Below are positions 57,519 through 64,000 of a stretch of 64,000 nucleotides of DNA, in pieces (within the stretch, counting starts at the first letter, position 1; the number at the start of each line of letters is the position of its first letter). This stretch comes from Sabellastarte sp. h YS-2021 (Eukaryota; Annelida; Polychaeta; Sabellida; Sabellidae). The position numbers and the translations under genes were made by a program. The notes under the pieces are model-generated. The model made no database searches. It was not told the origin of the DNA and saw only the letters and a program-made list of their open reading frames with translations. The stretch lies in NCBI GenBank assembly GCA_964017235.1, contig OZ024935.1, positions 33,893,596 to 33,957,595 on the forward strand. Reading direction: 5' to 3'.

Positions 57519-59618
57519 AGGTGTTATAGTGGAGCTGATCCTTTAACCAAATCTATGACCCTAGGATCGATCGCAAAAGTCAGGGATTGGGGATACAATC
57601 AGCAAAAAAGCAAGCAAGAAATTTTGGGTTGGTCTCATCTCCCCGACAGGACATAATTCATCCCACTTGTCTTGATCAAGATCCTGACCTGATTTGGGAT
57701 TGGGATGATTTTCTCCATGACAAGACAGGAAACTACCAGGACCAGCCAAGAACCCCTAACAGACAAGCCGTATCAAGCACCAACAAGCCGTACTGACAAA
57801 CACACATAGGACTTGAGCATTTTCCTGACTCACCCCAACTGGACTTGTTAATTTCTGGAGTCAGGATTGAGAGTCGGGATCAAACCAACACTATATAAAC
57901 CCCTTCTGGCGGCTGTATATCATCATTTGTCACTGCAATTATGCCAGCTACACATCAGAGAGACTTTCTACAGAAGATTAGGGTACTTTTGTTTTTATTT
58001 AGTTTTCATCTTTTGATTTGCATTATCATTTGTAGAAATAAATGGACACATCTGAACCCAGGACCAGTACCTGGCTTAAAGCAGCTCCATAGCCACAGCT
58101 CCATCCAGCCACCAACTCCCTGGGTCATGGCCTGGATCCTTCAAAGACAAGAAAAAGGATGATACAGCAACCTCCTGGCTGACTTAATACACCCTGATAT
58201 CCCAGGATACAAGCATTTTGTCAGGATGCCACCTCCCTTTTTTGACCTCATCGAAGAACACATACACCACCACATTAAGAAGTCAGTCACCAATTCCAGG
58301 AAGTACTTAGAGGTTTGATTGAAACTGGCAATAACGCTGAGACACCTGGCTACAGGAGAGACCTACAACTCCTTGCAGTATAACTGGCTGGTATGTTAAT
58401 TTATACCCCAGGTCTGCTGAGCCATCCTTGCTGAATTCCAGGATGAATATTTGCACTGCCCTACTGACCCTGAAGATTGGAAAGGGGTTGAGGGGAGGAC
58501 CAGATAGAGTGTTCCCATGCTGTAGGGTAAATAGACGGGAAGCAATTGTAATGAACAAGCCAAAGAAATGTTGGAGTGACTATTACAACTACAAGGGCTT
58601 CTTATCTCTGGTGCTGCTAGCCCTGGTCGATGCAGAATAAAGATTCCCCTGGGTCAAGGTGGGGTCAAGTGGATCTTCATCAGATGCACAGATTTTTATC
58701 AGAAGCAATTCGAGGGAGAATATTGAGGATGGTACCTTGGGGCTTCTGCCACCTGAAACACTCTGGAGGGAGGGCCAAATTTGCACTATTTCTTGCTGGG
58801 TGACGATGCTTATGCCTTGATGTCATGGATGGTGAAACCCTACAGCATAGGACAACTGACAAGGGAAGAAAGAATAGTCAACTGCAGGGTCTCCAGAGGC
58901 AAGAGGGTGGTGGAGAATGCACTTAGAATATTAGTGAGCAGATTCAGGGTACTACTGGGCACCATGTAGCAAAAGCCAGATGTCGTCACAGACATTGTTT
59001 TTACACGTGTGGTGTTGCACAACATGCTGAGGACACACCAGGGCAAAGAAGACAGGGCAACAACCTCAGCAAAAGATGTAACGACCCTGTAATGAACAGG
59101 TGGTGTATATGCCAGATGACAACTACAGGAATCCTTCAAAGGAGGCCAAACATCAACTACTGAAAGACTACTTCAGTCATGTGGGGGCATTGGCTAGGAT
59201 CTAAGATGTGTCAATCAACTCTCCTAGGGTCAGAAGAAGCTGACATCTGTCAGTCCTTTTCAGGACTATCCAATTATTCCAAGAACTTTTATTTAAGCTG
59301 GTGTTGCTCAAATTTCCAGCAAATTTCAAAAGAAAATCCAATTTATTTCCAATAAGTTTCAAACCTATTTCAAACCAAATCACATGTCCCCTAAAATTGT
59401 TGAAAAACTTCAACCATAGTTATGTAAAAATGTTCCCCATTAAAAGTCAAATTTATGAACATTTAAAGAAAAACTCTTTTTTTTTCAAATTTTTTATATT
59501 TTGCCAATCCACCACGACAAGCTGGAAAGTACAACAAATCCTTACCAACTCTGTAAACATTGCTCCCAACCGTCGAAAAATACATAGTTACCGACAAGTC
59601 GGCTCCAGTGGAACACCC
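57519..59618. mobile_element. PIF/Harbinger transposon, copy 2 (nuclease only, inverted)
   Basis: The left end (gtgttatagtgga ... ctatgaccctagg ... cgcaaaagtc) matches the inverse of copy 1's right end, and the right end (tacatagttaccgacaagtc ... cagtggaacac) matches the inverse of copy 1's left end. It is therefore the same family in opposite orientation, 2.1 kb long. The Myb/SANT gene is absent and the TIRs are decayed. It interrupts an older degenerate repeat. Confidence 0.8.
57941..59095 (+). pseudogene. Harbinger transposase/nuclease (HARBI1-like), copy 2
   Basis: It starts MPATHQRDFLQKI, then a short intron ending tttgtag near 58034. The N-terminal half reads LLADLIHPDIPGYKHFVRMP (about 58171) and LKLAITLRHLATGETYNSLQ (about 58318) with one stop. 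A second intron-like or inserted segment lies near 58390. The first catalytic Asp region is disrupted (only NKPKKCWSDYYNYKGFLS remains after it), the second Asp is in GSSSDAQIF, and the Glu region is [10 protein letters not shown]. Several stops (for example after VDAE near 58638) confirm it is dead. Confidence 0.8.
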
Positions 59619-61374
59619 CCATCAATATAAGTATGTTACCTTACAACAGAGCACACCTTTAGGACCAGTTACATCCATATGTCAAACTTTTAGATACTGT
59701 CCAGAAACAAAGTGTGAGGACAATGACAGGTGACGATGTCAAAGGAGAGAGGACAAAGCAACCCCTATATGCCACGCAGCATAGATGGTGGTGACACAAA
59801 ACCATCAGAAACCCAGTTGAATTTCATGACATCAGCATTCCTGTATTTGCGGCTATGAGTTAGTGGTAACGCAAGTTCACAGTGTCATGAACTTCTTGGA
59901 AGTCCCATCACCCACCATGCTTTACTCTGGCTTTGGTTGTCTTCAACTTTGCAGTTTGTAATTATTTTGGGGAAGCCCTGACAGATGAAAATGGACATAA
60001 AGGGTTTATAAGTCGCCTTAACCTTTGTAGGAATCTCAGAAATTTGCAAAAATATTTATTCAGTAATTTCTGTTATCACTTCACCCTCCTTATTCCAGTT
60101 TGTTTACAAAAGAAATAGTAGGATATTGGCATTAAGCTGCACTACTCTGTAACTGTCACTTCATCTAATTCATCAGGGTTATTTTTGTGCAGTTTCATCC
60201 CATATTTTACCTTAAACATTTCCCTTAATATAGGTTCGTTTCCTTTTGATTCACTGTTGGCCCAAAGTTTTTAGGCCAGTAGATGCTACCTGAGTCTGAC
60301 AATGGCACATCAAAGGTCAATTCAAAAGTGATATTCACCATCAAAAGTGGGGAGGAAGTCCCTGTTAGCTAGCTGGCTAACAGTGGAATGCCATCTGTAC
60401 AGTTCAGATTTATACCATCTTTGGGGTTGTGTGCTCTGTGTGTTTTCATCAGCATTTGATACTTTTTGTTTTTTTGTCTTCTAGCATACATTTTATATAC
60501 AATTTAATAAAATGGGTAATCAGTGGAAAATTGGCAATTAATGTTTAGTGCTCATTTTAACAGTTGCTGGCAAAAAGAATAATTGGATAAAAGAATAATG
60601 AATGACAACTTTCAAATAATTTTGATAGGCCAGATGTGTTCATGTTGGGCCAACTGGGTGTTGATTTGTTTTAAGGAAAAAAATGCCCAAAACTGCAATA
60701 CTGTGCTCTTATATTCCCTTTCCATTGTCACGATCGAGCCCTCTAACATGCCAAAGTGTGTTGAAGGAATACAAATGTGGAACCAATCTTTTCATTCTTG
60801 AGGGTATATAGCCCAATATTTGAATCAGAAGACATTGTGTCAGAAGACGTTTTGCTGAAGACATCTATTTTTTTTCAAAATTCTTACATCTTAGAAACAG
60901 TAAGAGATATGGGTGCTTATATTTCTAACCATTAAGCTACAGACATCAAATTAATTTTTGGCAGACACTTTGCATTCTTGTGACCTATAAAAGTATTTTT
61001 AATTGAAAATATTTCAAAAACAGTAAAGGGGCACAGCAATTTCAAGCTAACATGAAGCTGAACCCTACTGAAATCCAAGTTAAAGAAGATTACAGTTACG
61101 TTAGACTCTCCAGACATACAAAGAAACACATAGATCAATCCGTTCCTAATCCATTCACACATCTACCAATCACTACAAAGTATCATATACCTTAGTAATA
61201 ATTCAGTTCCCTATCACACTCAAGTCATAATCAATGACTGTCATCTTGCCTCTGTTGTTAAACCTCATAAGAAACAATCTCTTGGTTTCACATACCAGGC
61301 AATATTCATATTTTATTGCCTTGTACATTTGCTAATACTGACATCGTTATGCAGTTGGGACCATATTTTTTGTG
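59619..61374. other. Intergenic, no gene recognised
   Basis: It begins with the continuation of the degenerate repeat split by Harbinger copy 2 (59630-59720). The rest is AT-rich without recognised features. Confidence 0.35.
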
Positions 61375-61690
61375 TGCTGTGCGTCTTATCTCGCCAGTGA
61401 TTAAGGTCAACACCAGAGATATGATCGGTTCATTTAGTCACTGACTGCTTATCAAATGGTCAAATAGTGACTCACGCGGAACACTGTCAAAGGCTTTAGA
61501 AAAACACCACCCTTAAGATCTGCAGAAATATTTGCTTACAATGATTTGAAGCACAAATAATATGTTCAACCGAGTTTCACGCTTTTTAAAAACTAATTTG
61601 TTTGTCATATACTTTGTTGTTTCCCTCTAACAAGAAACAAATATAAAAAGTTACATTTCTCTCTGCTTGGTTCTGGTGCGTACTTGTGAA
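61375..61690 (-). pseudogene. LINE reverse transcriptase fragment
   Basis: On the minus strand the clearest piece is FSKAFDSVPRESLFDHL (about 61497-61447), the LINE-type RT box around the first catalytic aspartate. A weaker upstream QISF..NSVEHIICA (about 61610-61560) fits the preceding QFGF.K motif. Stops separate them. No other LINE domain was found. Confidence 0.6.
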
Positions 61691-63614
61691 TATTTATTTC
61701 ACCGTTTTGTTAGGTTTGTTTTCTTTAATATTGTAAATATTGCTTATTCAAGATCGTGGAATATGTGACTAAAAGCTGATAGTAAGCATATCACAGGGAC
61801 GGATCCAGCTTTAAATAAGGGGAGAGTTCACATGTTCTCTGTATACACAACGTTAACTTAGGATGCCCTGCTTTTAAATCTGTGGCTGTTTCTGTGGGTT
61901 CACTGTCAATCCCCCTGAACCCTCCCCCACCCTCCAGATTCACTAGTGTATTAGTGGGTGTAGCATTTCTTGTGTTCTCTCACAGGTGAGATACAAATTA
62001 ATGAGGCAGGTAAATTGGTATAGAATAATTAAGGACTTAAACCTTTTGCATTCTTTATTTTTTTTATTTTTTTATTTCTTGCTAGGCTGGAGTGAATATG
62101 TTTATTTGATTATGTCATTATCTTTCATTCCACGTTGATTTTTATGTTTTGAACAATTTGGAGGTGTTTTGAATTTTGTTTCAATATCTTTAGCTCTTTG
62201 GCATTAGGCAATTGTAGAAATGTTGCAGCAACTTATGTCTGGCTACATTTTGTGCAGTAAATATATTTTGATATATAATGAGCTTACGTAAATTAAACAC
62301 AATTTGTCCCAACTGTACAATATAAAAAACTAATATTGCTATTCAACTTTGTTCATCTATTTATAAACTCATAAACATGCCACACAGCATAAAGCATAGA
62401 TTCAAGTGATTTCGAAGAATTGAAACCGGCGTTTAACAAATTATATGTATTCAATAAACATTATCAAAGAATAATACAAAATCATATTTACATTTTCACA
62501 TTGATGGTAGCTAAAACAAAGGACAGGATGGCAATGTCATCTACATGCACTGATATGAGCACTTGAACGCAAACATTGATCAGAAGCATCAGCACATGTA
62601 AACTAACACGTAAATTGAGATTTATATTCTGTGCTATATGTATGAAAACTTGAATGATATTTACCTCTAAAACTTGCCTTTTGATAACTTGCTAAAATAT
62701 AAAATTTGAAATTATAAGCATACTTTAAGAGGTGAGAGTGTATATTTGATTAATAGATTTGAGTTTTAAAGTCATTCTCAACACTCAAAACTCACAGATA
62801 GTTCAGGGGATGGAAGAAAAGAGGGCATGCCACGTGTATTTGGTCAAGATTTTGCACTGCATTTCACTCGCTGGTGAATACAAAATGCTTTGAGGAATTT
62901 GATGCGTAAAATAAAACAGTATAAAGTTAACGATAGAAAAGCAGCATACTTACTTCAGCCAGATATCTTGTTCATATGAAACTGTATTTTACTGACCCCA
63001 TTTCAAAAGTATCATTATTATTATGAAGTAAAGCACTCACCCCTCTCAGGATGATAAACTTTCTTCTTGTCGGACATTTGTACTCAGCCCCACTACTTTC
63101 CAAATTATAGTTAAAGCACCACCAACAAGTATGTGGAGAGATAGGCATGTATAAATGTAGTAAGCTAAGAGATGATTATTTTTCTGTAATAAAGATGAGA
63201 GAAAGATATGGTTTCATTAGGAGAACATGAATAGACACTCATTTACATAATAACAAAATATTGTGCTTGTTCGTAAAATCTACTTCATTTAAAATGTATT
63301 ATGTGGAAGGTTCCCTATTTTATCTTCTATTTTGAAAAGCTCAAACAATATCACAAAATCGTGGACTGTTAGACTGTCCCTTTTACCACTAGTTTATGGT
63401 AATTATGCAATTACCTTTAATGTGGTCATGTTTTTTGGTGGCGTGCATTTGTTGTCTGTTTGAAAGATAACTCATAAACTCATAACTCATAAACTCATGC
63501 ATAGATTTTGATGAAATTATCAGAAAATATTGAAAATGGCAGATAGAAGAGATGATGCGACTTTAATGGCCTATTGGATCGCCATCTAAATCCAGGAATT
63601 TCCTAAATGAGCTT
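61691..63614. other. Intergenic, no gene recognised
   Basis: AT-rich. A T-rich tract lies near 62058-62080 and a short tandem ctcataaactcataa at 63471-63500 just before the minisatellite. Confidence 0.35.
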
Positions 63615-64000
63615 TTGTCATTGGACTCATAACAATTTGTAGGTGTTGGGCCTTGGTTGTCATTGGACTCATAACAATTTGTAGGTGTTGGGCCTTGGTT
63701 GTCATTGTACTCATAACAATTTGGAGGTGTTGGGCCTTGTTTGTCATTGGACTCATAACAATTTGTAGGTGTTGGGCCTTGGTTGTCATTGTACTCATAA
63801 CAATTTGTAGGTGTTGGGCCTTGGTTGTCATTGTACTCATAACAATTTGGAGGTGTTGGGCCTTGTTTGTCATTGGACTCATAACAATTTGTAGGTGTTG
63901 GGCCTTGGTTGTCATTGGACTCATAACAATTTGGAGGTGTTGGGCCTTGGTTGTCATTGTACTCATAACAATTTGGAGGTGTTGGGCCTTGTTTGTCATT
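63615..64000. repeat. 42-bp minisatellite, continues past the window
   Basis: About nine units of 42 bp (cattggactcataacaattt ... gtgttgggccttg). Variants (ggttgt or gtttgt; ggactc or gtactc; ttgtagg or ttggagg) recur roughly every third unit. The minus strand is open through the array (MTTKAQHLQIVMSP repeated) because 42 is divisible by three. Confidence 0.95.

Noticed and set aside
63586..63999. 137-residue repetitive ORF
   Set aside because: Explained by the 42-bp unit; no known protein is resembled.

Overview
This is a stretch of AT-rich nuclear DNA from an animal. Two conserved spliced genes sit in a dense bed of transposable elements and satellites. The repeat fauna (DIRS, Penelope-like, Harbinger, a tRNA-derived SINE, and Helentron-like elements with a central tandem repeat) suggests an aquatic invertebrate, most likely a lophotrochozoan such as a mollusc. 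That placement is inference; no species-specific gene was recognised.

Genes. On the + strand are the last three coding exons of a NEK6/NEK7-type kinase (6172-6266, 20195-20308, 22464-22577); earlier exons lie left of the window. On the - strand is a complete eight-exon gene for the proteasome beta-2 subunit PSMB7 (43275 down to 29426, 270 residues). All exon phases join without a break, and the catalytic residues T1, D17, K33, S129, D166 and S169 are present. The two genes converge tail to tail, the same arrangement as NEK6-PSMB7 in human, so this looks like ancient microsynteny.

Layout. 1-6171: NEK intron with the 3' part of a Helentron-like element (copy A) and a 155-bp satellite. 6267-20194: large NEK intron holding a three-deep nest: a DIRS retroelement (6688-17774) interrupted by a TIR transposon (7187-13269), itself interrupted by Helentron-like copy B (7777-12549) with 25 copies of a 169-bp repeat in an 845-bp higher-order pattern. 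22578-29425: intergenic region with SINE and MITE copies. 29547-43231: PSMB7 introns, with a 147-bp array, a 146-bp array full of nuclear-receptor-type motifs, Helentron-like copy C with only about 1.5 repeats, and palindromic elements. 43276-64000: no conserved host gene seen. It holds a broken two-gene Harbinger (44218-49071), a Penelope-like GIY-YIG remnant, a SINE, a second inverted Harbinger (57519-59618), a LINE RT scrap, and a 42-bp minisatellite running off the end.

The most unusual content is the set of mobile elements whose cores are tandem arrays of 146-169-bp units. Copies of one family differ widely in unit number, and several arrays show higher-order structure. They appear to be satellites that arise and spread inside transposons.
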